DNA of 64,000 nucleotides from Muriiphilus sp048268845 (GTDB lineage: Bacteria; Pseudomonadota; Alphaproteobacteria; Rhodobacterales; Rhodobacteraceae): assembly GCA_048268845.1 (NCBI GenBank), contig JBLWUQ010000016.1:1-64000 (forward strand), given 5' to 3'. The notes beneath the pieces are model-generated. The model searched no databases and was not told the DNA's origin. It worked only from the letters and a program-made list of their open reading frames with translations. Below, piece by piece: positions 16,266 to 24,026 of the stretch. How positions within the stretch are numbered: position 1 is the first letter of the stretch; each line of letters begins with the position of its first letter. Position numbers and translations under genes: made by a program.

Positions 16266-16378
16266 AACGGATGATGCTGCCGCGCAGATGGCCTGTCAAT
16301 CGGATTGCGGCGATCGCCGGTGTCGATGCCGCGAACCGGGCTCCCCCGGTCGTTCAGGGTCTCGCCGGTCCGCCGTCG

Positions 16379-16573
16379 TCAGCGCGGAAAGCAACGCGAT
16401 TTGCTGCCGAATCCGGCCGGGGTGCAAATGTAGGAACCGCTGCCTGTCGTGGTCGAGGTGCCGGTGGCTTCGGCAATGGCTTCGGTCGAGAATACGGCAA
16501 AGGACGCAACCGTCAGAACGGTCAGGCCGTAGATCATCGCACGGCTGAAACGCCGCTGAATCGGGTGAAACAC
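16379..16573 (-). CDS. Small exported protein, 64 residues, unknown function
   Basis: The protein begins with a basic segment and a hydrophobic stretch (AMIYGLTVLTVASFAVFSTEAIA), which looks like a signal peptide cleaved after AIA. The predicted mature part is only about 30 residues, rich in Ser/Thr/Gly and ending YICTPAGFGSKSRCFPR with two cysteines that could pair. I do not recognise a named family. A ribosome-site-like GAGGAGAG lies before the ATG on the minus strand. It stands alone between the XRE regulator and the GH26-like gene. Confidence 0.6.
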   Translation of the reverse strand: MFHPIQRRFSRAMIYGLTVLTVASFAVFSTEAIAEATGTSTTTGSGSYICTPAGFGSKSRCFPR

Positions 16574-16871
16574 TGCTCTCTCCTCACTGCGTGACCGCCA
16601 TTTGAGAGGGCGATCCTCGTTGATGTTGGAGAAAATGCCTCAACAACCCGTGAACGGTCAAGCCGACGCGGTGTGAAGGTCAGCGGATGTGGCCCGATAA
16701 CCACCGGGCCGCCGTCCCTGCTGCGGTCCTTCGGGCCAGAAGGAAAGAGAACTCAACCGCTTGTCGCGCCCGGCACGGCGCCGCTGGCGATGGCGAAATG
16801 CCGCCGACCGCGGCGCATCGCGGCGCAATTGGCCGGCCGCGCTGTGCCGGCCGGGAAAGCCCCTCGCGGCG
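16574..16871. other. Intergenic region between the polysaccharide operon and small exported protein
   Basis: About 300 bp without a supported gene. It contains the promoter side of the 64-residue gene and a strong hairpin (16831-16852) after the GH26-like stop. Short open frames here show no homology or ribosome site. Confidence 0.6.
16831..16852 (-). terminator. Hairpin downstream of the GH26-like gene
   Basis: GGCCGGC (16831-16837) pairs perfectly with GCCGGCC (16846-16852) across an 8-base loop, 20 bp beyond the stop of the last gene of the minus-strand polysaccharide operon. No T-tract follows, so it may act as a 3' stabiliser or a weak terminator. Confidence 0.45.
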
Positions 16872-17771
16872 TCAGTCGATCACGTTCCTTGAACGGCGCC
16901 AGTCGGGATATCCGAAATCGTCCGGCCAGGGATAGACCTCCTGCTGGTTGAAATACACCACCGCCTCGAGCTCGGGATACTGCGCGCCCTTGGTGCGGAC
17001 GTCGGCCTCCCACATCGCGACGTGATCGGCGTCCCCGACATAGCCAAGCTCGGCGACCACGATCGGCTTGCCGAATTGCAGCGCACGTTCATAGCGTGGC
17101 GCGAAGATGTCATCGAAGCTCTGCTCCTCACCGAGGATCTTCTTTTCCCAAGGCCCGAGGCTGAAGACCGACAGGCCGACCACATCGACATAATCATCGC
17201 CGGGATAATACTCGGCCATGTTCTCGAACCCGAGCGGCGACCACATGAAGCTCGCGTCGGGTGCGGCCTCGCGGCAGACATCCATCATCCGACGATAGGC
17301 GGCGATATAGAGGTCCGGCTCCCACCCCGCCCAGATGAACTGGCCGGTGTGGTCGTCCATTTCCTGCGCCCAGCGGATCGTCACCGGCCGCTCGAGCGAT
17401 CCGAGCGCGCTGCAGACCGTGCGCATCGTGTCGTCATAGGCGCCCGACGAGATTCCGGCCTGCAACACGATGGGCGAGTTTCTTTCGTCACGGGTCCAGG
17501 TCCAGGGCTCGATCGTGACCAGCAGGGTGCGGCCCCGTTCGGCGGCGTAGGACTCGGCCTCGGCCAGGCTGGGCAGGAACACGTCCTCCCATGGCAGGAA
17601 CAGATGCTCGATCGCGATGCCCTGCACGTCGCCATAGTCGCCGCCCGGATCATAGACGCCAAAAGGCAGGTCGCCCGGCGGAATGGACTGCGACAGCGCA
17701 GGCGTTGCGGCGATGACTGCGGACAGCAGCGCCGCCGCACTCAGCGCTCTCTTGCGATCAGGGTGACCCAT
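16872..17771 (-). CDS. Exported glycoside hydrolase, GH26-like
   Basis: The 299-residue protein has a signal peptide (KRALSAAALLSAVIAATPALS, cleavage near residue 28). It is followed by a TIM-barrel hydrolase of clan GH-A type. RWAQEMDD supplies a likely acid/base Glu137 and IVVAELGYVG a likely nucleophile Glu241; the pattern resembles GH26. It overlaps the GT2 synthase gene by 14 bp, like the periplasmic hydrolases that accompany cellulose and alginate synthases. I infer that it trims or releases the polymer made by the GT2 enzyme in the periplasm. The substrate is unknown. Confidence 0.82.
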   Translation of the reverse strand: MGHPDRKRALSAAALLSAVIAATPALSQSIPPGDLPFGVYDPGGDYGDVQGIAIEHLFLPWEDVFLPSLAEAESYAAERGRTLLVTIEPWTWTRDERNSPIVLQAGISSGAYDDTMRTVCSALGSLERPVTIRWAQEMDDHTGQFIWAGWEPDLYIAAYRRMMDVCREAAPDASFMWSPLGFENMAEYYPGDDYVDVVGLSVFSLGPWEKKILGEEQSFDDIFAPRYERALQFGKPIVVAELGYVGDADHVAMWEADVRTKGAQYPELEAVVYFNQQEVYPWPDDFGYPDWRRSRNVID

Positions 17772-19632
17772 GGCGTCCCTCTCTTTCTGTCAAACTGTCA
17801 ATCAAATCATACACCCATCTCGCGTTGTAGGATACATGCACGTTGCCGGATGCCCCTTGCCCCGCACCGGCCACGACATAGTCGGATCTGAGGAACCTCA
17901 CCTCTCCCTGGGTCGTGGCGAGCGCAATCGCGGCATCGTGACCGCGCTCCACGACGCCGTAGCCTATCGCCGCGCCCAGCACCGCCACGCAACCGAACTG
18001 GAACGCCGCCTGACCCGGCAGGCTCTGCCGGCTGCCGGGGTTTTCGCGCAGGTGGTTGGTCACGATGATCAGGAACAACGCGCTGTAGATCGCCGCATTG
18101 ACCAGCGCGAAGATGTAGAACCCGGCGGCATCGGCCACGTCCTCGGCCAGAAGCACCGGCAGCAGCGACAGCATCGCAAGCCCGAAATAGGGCAGCAGCA
18201 CCGGCCACGGCACCAGCGACGACGCCTTGTCACCCTTCGGCGTGACGCGGAAATCGACGAACCGCCCGGTCAGCCGGTCGCGCACCGCCATGACGCAGCC
18301 CCACAACACCCAGGGCCATTGCAGCGCGGCAAAGAACGCCTTTTCCCAGCCGAGCACCTTGGCATCGCGCGGGCGGAAATAGCCGTCGGCGCGGATCAGA
18401 TAGGCCAGCGCGATCAGCACGGCAATCGAGGGCAGGATATGACCCAGAAACGCGGGATAGGTCACGCCGACGAAACGCATGTCGAACATCAGCGCCGCGA
18501 TGGGCATCGCGAACATGATCGCCATGAAGGCGGCGAAAAGCGGATACCAGAGCTGTGAGAACACGAACTGGAACCTCTGCCGCGGCGACAGCGCACGGAA
18601 ATATCGCGGCGTGTGCGACAAGAGCAGCGTGACGAGGCTTCGCGACCACTGGAACTCCTGCGTGACCAGATCGGTCAGGCACGCCGGCCCCTGACCGATG
18701 GCGATGGCGTCCATCGCATGCACGCCCTTCCATCCGCCCGCGTTCATGATCATCGAGGTCGAATGATCCTCGGCCAGCTCCGGCCCAAGCCCGCCGATCT
18801 GCCTGAGAGCCGCCGTGCGCACCGCATAATGCGACCCGATGCACATCGGCGCCCAGCCGTTCGAGTAACCCGCCTGCAAGACCCCGTGAAACATCGCCTC
18901 GGCATGAAGGCGGGTGCGCGCGGCCCAGCTTTGTGCCGCGTTCTTCGAGCAGATGCTGGGCGCGCTGACATAGCCCACGGCAGGGTCGGCAAAGGGGCGC
19001 AGCATCTCGCGCAGGTAGCCCGGTTGCGGCACGTGGTCGGCATCAAGCTGCGCGACGAAATCGTAACCGTCATAGCCGAAATGGTCGTAGAAATAGGCCA
19101 GATTGCCTTCCTTGCAGCGCGTCCGCCGCGGCCATGTGGGCCGGTGGTAGGCATCGACCCCCTTGCGTGTCGATATCTTCACGCCATGCGCGTCGCACCA
19201 TGCGATTGTCGCGGGCTGCGGGGCTTCGTCGGCAAGCCAGGTGTCATGCGCCACGTCCTGCGCCAGCATCGCACGCAGCGTCTCCTGCACCAGCGAAAAC
19301 GGCTCGGCCGGGGCCTTGGTCACGACCATTGCGACACGGGCGGGCGGCAGGTCATCGGTCCCGACCACGGCGCGCTGGGCGCGCATGAACATGGCGATGA
19401 AGTAGGTTTGCAGAAAGAAGATCCAGAACAGGCAGGCGCTGACCAGCAGGTATCGCCCCCAGCCGATGTTGTGCGCCGGTTGCAGCCACCACACCCAGAA
19501 GAACGCCGCGCACATCGACCAGACGGCGACAAGCGCGGCATATTTGCGCCGGGCCCGGCCACGCAGCACCGGCTCGCGGTAGGGCCGCGCGGGCGTGACG
19601 CCGGCAGCGGCGGTTTCAGGCAAACCGGACAT
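17758..19632 (-). CDS. Processive family 2 glycosyltransferase, cellulose-synthase-like membrane polysaccharide synthase
   Basis: This 624-residue inner-membrane protein has two N-terminal helices, a cytoplasmic GT2 domain and several C-terminal helices. Catalytic motifs are visible: LDADH near residue 195, AEDHST near 287 and QEFQWSRS at 325-332. The last is a QxxQW variant of the QxxRW motif that binds the growing chain. No PilZ c-di-GMP domain is apparent. It should polymerise a UDP- or GDP-sugar and thread the chain outward. The start MSGLPETA overlaps the galE end by 17 bp; further upstream in-frame sequence is antisense-like noise over galE. Confidence 0.88.
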   Translation of the reverse strand: MSGLPETAAAGVTPARPYREPVLRGRARRKYAALVAVWSMCAAFFWVWWLQPAHNIGWGRYLLVSACLFWIFFLQTYFIAMFMRAQRAVVGTDDLPPARVAMVVTKAPAEPFSLVQETLRAMLAQDVAHDTWLADEAPQPATIAWCDAHGVKISTRKGVDAYHRPTWPRRTRCKEGNLAYFYDHFGYDGYDFVAQLDADHVPQPGYLREMLRPFADPAVGYVSAPSICSKNAAQSWAARTRLHAEAMFHGVLQAGYSNGWAPMCIGSHYAVRTAALRQIGGLGPELAEDHSTSMIMNAGGWKGVHAMDAIAIGQGPACLTDLVTQEFQWSRSLVTLLLSHTPRYFRALSPRQRFQFVFSQLWYPLFAAFMAIMFAMPIAALMFDMRFVGVTYPAFLGHILPSIAVLIALAYLIRADGYFRPRDAKVLGWEKAFFAALQWPWVLWGCVMAVRDRLTGRFVDFRVTPKGDKASSLVPWPVLLPYFGLAMLSLLPVLLAEDVADAAGFYIFALVNAAIYSALFLIIVTNHLRENPGSRQSLPGQAAFQFGCVAVLGAAIGYGVVERGHDAAIALATTQGEVRFLRSDYVVAGAGQGASGNVHVSYNARWVYDLIDSLTEREGRHGSP

Positions 19633-20617
19633 TCGCCGCCTCCAGCCCGAAACTGCGCGCGGCATCGGCCACGATCGTCGCCAGATCCGACCGCTGCGGC
19701 CTGAAGCCCAGGAGCGCGCGGGCATGCGAGGTGTCGGCCACCAGCACCGGCGGATCGCCGGCGCGGCGGGGACCGATCTCGACCGGCACGTTGCAGCCGG
19801 TGACATGTTCCACCATCGCCACGATGTCGAAGTTCGAAGTCTGCTGCCCGCTGCCCAGATTGACGGTCAGATTGCCGGTGTTTTGTTGCAGATGTTCAAG
19901 CGCCAGCATATGGCCGTGGACCAGATCCGACACGTGCACATAGTCGCGGATGCAGCTTCCGTCAGGCGTGTCGTAGTCGTCGCCGAACAGCCGCAGGGCA
20001 GGGGTCCAGCCCGCGGCGGCGAACAGCGCCAGCGGGATCAGGTGGGTTTCCGGGTCGTGCCGTTCGCGCAGGATGCCGCTGGCATCGGCACCGGCCACGT
20101 TGAAGTAACGCAGGATGCCGTAGGACATGCCGGACTGCGCCGCGATATCCCGCAGCATCTGCTCGCACATCAGCTTGGTCATGCCATAGGGATTGATCGG
20201 GCGCTGCGGCGTGGCCTCGTTCACGGGTATCGCGTCGGGCACGCCGTAGGTCGCGCAACTGCTCGACAGGATGAACGTCGTGACACCCGCCCGCGCGCAG
20301 GCGGTCAAGAGCGACAGCATCCCGCCGACATTGTTTTCGTAGTATTTGCGCGGGACGGTCACCGATTCCCCGACATAGGCCGAGGCCGCGAAATGCAGGA
20401 CCGTATCGACGGAATGGCGGAGCAGCGTTTCGGTCAGCGCGTCGGTCTGGCGCAGGTCGAGGTTGACCAGCGGCCCCCACCTGACCGCCTCGCGCGATCC
20501 GGTCGAGAGGTTGTCGACCACCACGGGTTCGATGCCGCGCGCCGCCAGCGCCAGACAGGCGTGGCTGCCGATATAGCCCGCGCCGCCGGTCACGCATATG
20601 CCGCCCGCGCGTGTCAT
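19616..20617 (-). CDS. galE: UDP-glucose 4-epimerase
   Basis: This 333-residue extended SDR enzyme has the NAD motif TGGAGYIGSH and VVDNLSTGSREAVRWG. The catalytic Ser/Thr region is SSSCATYG, with YGMTK supplying Tyr and Lys. DYVHVSDLVHGHMLALEHL and NLGSGQQTS are typical of GalE. It interconverts UDP-glucose and UDP-galactose. Its position between the GT2 synthase and a UDP-sugar decarboxylase, with overlaps on both sides, indicates supply of precursors for the polymer. Confidence 0.93.
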   Translation of the reverse strand: MTRAGGICVTGGAGYIGSHACLALAARGIEPVVVDNLSTGSREAVRWGPLVNLDLRQTDALTETLLRHSVDTVLHFAASAYVGESVTVPRKYYENNVGGMLSLLTACARAGVTTFILSSSCATYGVPDAIPVNEATPQRPINPYGMTKLMCEQMLRDIAAQSGMSYGILRYFNVAGADASGILRERHDPETHLIPLALFAAAGWTPALRLFGDDYDTPDGSCIRDYVHVSDLVHGHMLALEHLQQNTGNLTVNLGSGQQTSNFDIVAMVEHVTGCNVPVEIGPRRAGDPPVLVADTSHARALLGFRPQRSDLATIVADAARSFGLEAANVRFA

Positions 20618-21609
20618 TCCGCTGCCAGCAGCGGCTGGCCGTCCTGCCTTGCGCAGGCGGCGAAATAGGGGATCGTGCGCGCCAGCCCGTCGGCGAGCGA
20701 CACCTTGGGCGACCAGCCCAGAACCTGCATGGCGCGGCTGATGTCGGGCTTGCGTTGCTTCGGGTCGTCCACCGGCAGATCGACAAAGCGCACCCGCGAC
20801 GGCGACTTCAGCGCCGCGATCACGATCCGCGCAAGCTCGAGGATGGTGAACTCGGCCGGGTTGCCGAGGTTGACGGGGGCGCAGACCTCGTCCGGCGCGT
20901 CCATCAGCGCCATCAGCCCGCCGAGCATGTCGCTGACATAGCAGAACGACCGCGTCTGGCTGCCGTCGCCGAAAACGGTCACATCGGCACCCGCCAGCGC
21001 CTGCACGACAAAGCTCGACACCACGCGCCCGTCGCCCGGCGACATGCCCGGCCCGTATGTGTTGAAGATGCGCGCGATCCGCGTGCGCACGCCGCGCTGC
21101 TGGCGGAATTCGTGAAACAGCGTCTCGACCGCGCGCTTGCCCTCGTCATAGCAGGCGCGCGGGCCGACGGTGTTGACGTTGCCGCGGTAGCCTTCCGGCT
21201 GCGGGCTGATCTCGGGGTCGCCATAGACCTCGGAGGTCGAGGATTGAAGGATACGCGCATCGGTGCGCTCGGCCAGTTCCAGCAGGTTCAGGGCGCCGAT
21301 CACGTTGGTCTTGAAGGTGTGCAGCGGGTCCTCCTGATACCGGGGCGGCGAGGCGGCACAGGCGAGGTTGTAGACCTGATCCAGGGGGCCGACATCGGGC
21401 AGCGGCCTCACGATGTCATGGGTGACGAGCGTGAAGCGCGGATGCGCCAGAAGCGCCGCGACGTTCGATCTGCGCCCGGTGAGGAAGTTGTCCATGCAGA
21501 CGACGCGGTGCCCCTCGGCGATCAGCCTCGCGCAGAGATGACCGCCCAGAAAACCGGCTCCGCCAGCCACAAGGACGCGCTGGCGCTCGGCGCGCAGACG
21601 CTGATCCAT
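20614..21609 (-). CDS. UDP-glucuronate decarboxylase (UDP-xylose synthase) family NAD-dependent epimerase
   Basis: This 331-residue SDR protein has VLVAGGAGFLGGHLCARL, CMDNFLTGRRSNV, YNLACAASPPRYQEDP and TSEVYGDPEISPQPE. GPRACYDEGKRAVETL carries the YxxxK pair; with RIARIFNTYGPGM this is the UXS signature. It should make UDP-xylose from UDP-glucuronate. It is the first gene of the operon; the start MDQRLRAERQRV is chosen because the Rossmann strand begins just after it. The galE start overlaps its stop by 4 bp (ATGA). Confidence 0.88.
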   Translation of the reverse strand: MDQRLRAERQRVLVAGGAGFLGGHLCARLIAEGHRVVCMDNFLTGRRSNVAALLAHPRFTLVTHDIVRPLPDVGPLDQVYNLACAASPPRYQEDPLHTFKTNVIGALNLLELAERTDARILQSSTSEVYGDPEISPQPEGYRGNVNTVGPRACYDEGKRAVETLFHEFRQQRGVRTRIARIFNTYGPGMSPGDGRVVSSFVVQALAGADVTVFGDGSQTRSFCYVSDMLGGLMALMDAPDEVCAPVNLGNPAEFTILELARIVIAALKSPSRVRFVDLPVDDPKQRKPDISRAMQVLGWSPKVSLADGLARTIPYFAACARQDGQPLLAAE

Positions 21610-21949
21610 ATCAGTCGAACATATGCCCACCACCGTTCCCCCCGAAACGCCCGGTCCGGTGCCGTCAGTCGGACTTGATACCCTGCCCAATGAACGATGA
21701 CGCCGCGCAGCGTCGCGGCCATCACGGCAACAAGGACCCCAGTCGGACGGAACCGGATCGTACTACATACTCCTTGCACGATACGAACCTCGGGAAAGCT
21801 GGGGAACCTAACAATAGGGATAGCAATGCCCGTAAGTATTTGACGTGTCAGTGTTTGATCCGCAGGGAAATCGGCCGGAAAACAGCCGAAACGGCTAGTT
21901 GGCGCGGGGTTTCGCGCCCCACTCCGGCACGGGAAAATCGCAAAAGGAT
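21610..21949. promoter_or_regulatory. Promoter region of the polysaccharide operon
   Basis: About 340 bp without a gene, AT-richer than its surroundings, upstream of the UDP-xylose synthase gene. It holds the element TACTACATACTCC (21762-21774). Its first nine bases, TACTACATA, recur upstream of the LuxR regulator at 23425. I infer it contains the operon promoter; no exact sigma boxes can be assigned. Confidence 0.5.
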
Positions 21950-22450
21950 CTAGTGGGGATAGTCGAAATCGCCGATCGCCTTCCAGATGTCGCGGTTGAT
22001 CGCGGCAAGCTCGGCGATCGCGGCCTCCACGTCGCTGGCGGCGGCGGCATCGAGGTCGTTGACCTGCCCCATCATCAGCCTGTCCTTGCGGTCCGCGATC
22101 CGCATCAGGATCGAGCGCGGATTGCCGCCCTCGCTGTCGAAGGCATAGATGCAGTGATTGTAGCGATTGCGCAGCGCTGACTGGTTCTGGATGCGCCGGG
22201 TCAGGGCCAGCATCCGGTCACGCTCGACCTTGTCGATCCGGTCGAGCTTGGACAGCCGCTCCACCATGTCGATGCGCGCGCGCGTGGTGTTGAGGGTCAG
22301 GAAGACGACGGTGGCAACTTCCTTGTCCATGCCCGAAAGCCCGGCGATCAGATGGATCAGCAGGCTTTCGGTATTGGTCCAGGTGTAGTTGAGCTTGCCG
22401 ATCAACAGCAGGAAATCGTCGAACTGGACGGGTTCCCCTGCTTTTGCCAT
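21950..22450 (-). CDS. Helical protein of unknown function with an RNxxxH motif, beside a LuxR regulator
   Basis: The 166-residue protein starts MAKAGEPVQFDDFLLLIGKL and is predicted mostly helical, with no signal peptide or membrane segment. The stretch SALRNRYNHCIYAF (Arg94-His99) resembles the R-x4-H motif of HEPN-like helical domains. I do not recognise a named family. It lies 17 bp after the LuxR regulator on the same strand, so it is probably co-transcribed and may adjust that regulator or the matrix genes on either side. The longer frame upstream overlaps luxR and is a shadow. Confidence 0.7.
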   Translation of the reverse strand: MAKAGEPVQFDDFLLLIGKLNYTWTNTESLLIHLIAGLSGMDKEVATVVFLTLNTTRARIDMVERLSKLDRIDKVERDRMLALTRRIQNQSALRNRYNHCIYAFDSEGGNPRSILMRIADRKDRLMMGQVNDLDAAAASDVEAAIAELAAINRDIWKAIGDFDYPH

Positions 22451-22467
22451 GTTCACCGGCCCTGTTC

Positions 22468-23196
22468 CTATGCGTATTGATTCAGATACCAGATCGCCGC
22501 CTCGGTCCGGTTGTGGACGCCCAGCTTGGCGATGACGTGATGCATGTGCAGCTTGACGGTGTGCTGCGACAGGTTCAGCTCGTCGGCGATGATCTTGTTC
22601 TGCTTGCCTTCGGCGGCAGAGCCGAGAACCTGCAATTCGCGCTCGGTCAAGTGGACCTTCTCGGCCGGGATATCCTCCGCGACCTCCGGCTTTTGCGCGG
22701 GGTCCGGGGCCTGCGCCGGAATCTCCGGGCTGAGCGCCAGAACCTGCTGCACCGACGACATCAGGCTGGCGGGAATGTAGTATTCGCCCCAGACCAGAAG
22801 CCGCAGCACGGACAGCCAGCAATCGACCTCGACGTTCATCGGCAGAAAGCCGACCTGGCCGATCGACGGGTCCTCCCTGACCTTATCTATCAGGCGGGAC
22901 GCGATCTCGGTCTTGCGAAAGCCCAGGGCCACATGCGCATGCGGAAACTTCTCGCGCAGTTGCGGCATGACCTTGACCAGATCGTCCAGCAAGGATTCGT
23001 CGATGATGATGATCCGGACGGCATGTGCCTGCTCGTCGGTCATGAAAAGCGGCTCGTTGACCGATGCCGCTCGCATGAACCGCAAACAGGAAATCTCCGC
23101 ATCCGCCAGTTTCAGAAACGTATCCGAGAAACTCAGCGAATTGCCAACAACCAACCCACTGCTTGTGATCGCAGTCTTTCGTGCATCATTCGGCAC
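22468..23196 (-). CDS. LuxR-family transcriptional regulator (CsgD/response-regulator-like)
   Basis: The 242-residue protein ends in a LuxR-type DNA-binding domain (about residues 178-242): LTERELQVLGSAAEGKQNK then IADELNLSQHTVKLHMHHVI. The N-terminal half is a diverged receiver-like domain (AVRIIIIDESLLDDL) that lacks a clear acidic pocket and phospho-acceptor. It resembles orphan regulators such as CsgD that control matrix production. It sits between the polysaccharide operon and the secreted-protein operon, so control of both is the obvious inference. Confidence 0.88.
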   Translation of the reverse strand: MPNDARKTAITSSGLVVGNSLSFSDTFLKLADAEISCLRFMRAASVNEPLFMTDEQAHAVRIIIIDESLLDDLVKVMPQLREKFPHAHVALGFRKTEIASRLIDKVREDPSIGQVGFLPMNVEVDCWLSVLRLLVWGEYYIPASLMSSVQQVLALSPEIPAQAPDPAQKPEVAEDIPAEKVHLTERELQVLGSAAEGKQNKIIADELNLSQHTVKLHMHHVIAKLGVHNRTEAAIWYLNQYA

Positions 23197-24026
23197 TTTA
23201 TTTACCCCCCTTTACAAACCCGGACCGGACAGAACCGCGCAGACTGCGGCCTGGTTGAACGATCCGGATGCCCCCACCCAAGGGCAGATGCGGATATCCC
23301 AAGGACTGATGTGGGTATATGCATCTGTCGCCCGCTCGCTCGAGCTTCGATGCGTGGGGATATGAAATTTCCCCTTGATAACCAACACCGCCGCCGAAAA
23401 ACCCGCGACGAACGACATGTTCATACTACATATTCATGACAACACTTCGCGCTTCTTGACCTGACATATGCAAGCGACCCCAGGTCGGTAAATCGTCACT
23501 CACTAGCACTAAGTAATATAGCACTTCTTTCGGCTGATGTCCGCCTGTTTTTTTGAAGCGATCGGCAAGGTGGCGGCGGCGTGGCCGGGCCGGGCGGATC
23601 CCGACCACTCGCCCGGATGGCGTATCACCCCTAATCCTTTTATCTGCGCGCCCTGATTTCATCAAGAAAATCATTTACTTACCGACGCGCCGCTCCGCTA
23701 ACCCCATGTCTAGGTTAACGGATGCCCCCGATCGGTGGATGATATTCGAGTCACAAGTAGGTGCGTGATGGCAAATGCCCCAAGGGCTGCTGCGGCGAGG
23801 GTACAGGGACGAGTTTTCATCGAATCACTCGCATCGAACCCTCCGAAATGATCGCACCATGGGGAGGAGGTGAACGAACGAGAATCGCACAGTGATATAC
23901 GGGTGAACCTCGGATCGAGTTATCGTCTGACGAACCCAAACTATAATCCAAACAAAGACTCACCTGCAAGTTGATCGCTTTATATGGACTGGCGATCCCG
24001 CAGGTATCCAACTTGGAGATACCGAA
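23197..24026. promoter_or_regulatory. Long regulatory intergenic region between luxR and the glycine-rich matrix gene
   Basis: This is 830 bp with no supported gene and much lower GC than the flanks, unusually long for this compact genome. It must carry the luxR promoter (minus strand) and the promoter of the secreted-protein operon (plus strand). TACTACATATTC (23425-23436) matches part of the element before the polysaccharide operon. A ribosome site TTGGAGATACCGAA precedes the glycine-rich start. Short frames such as a minus-strand 70-codon one (23212-23424) have no supporting features. Confidence 0.6.
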
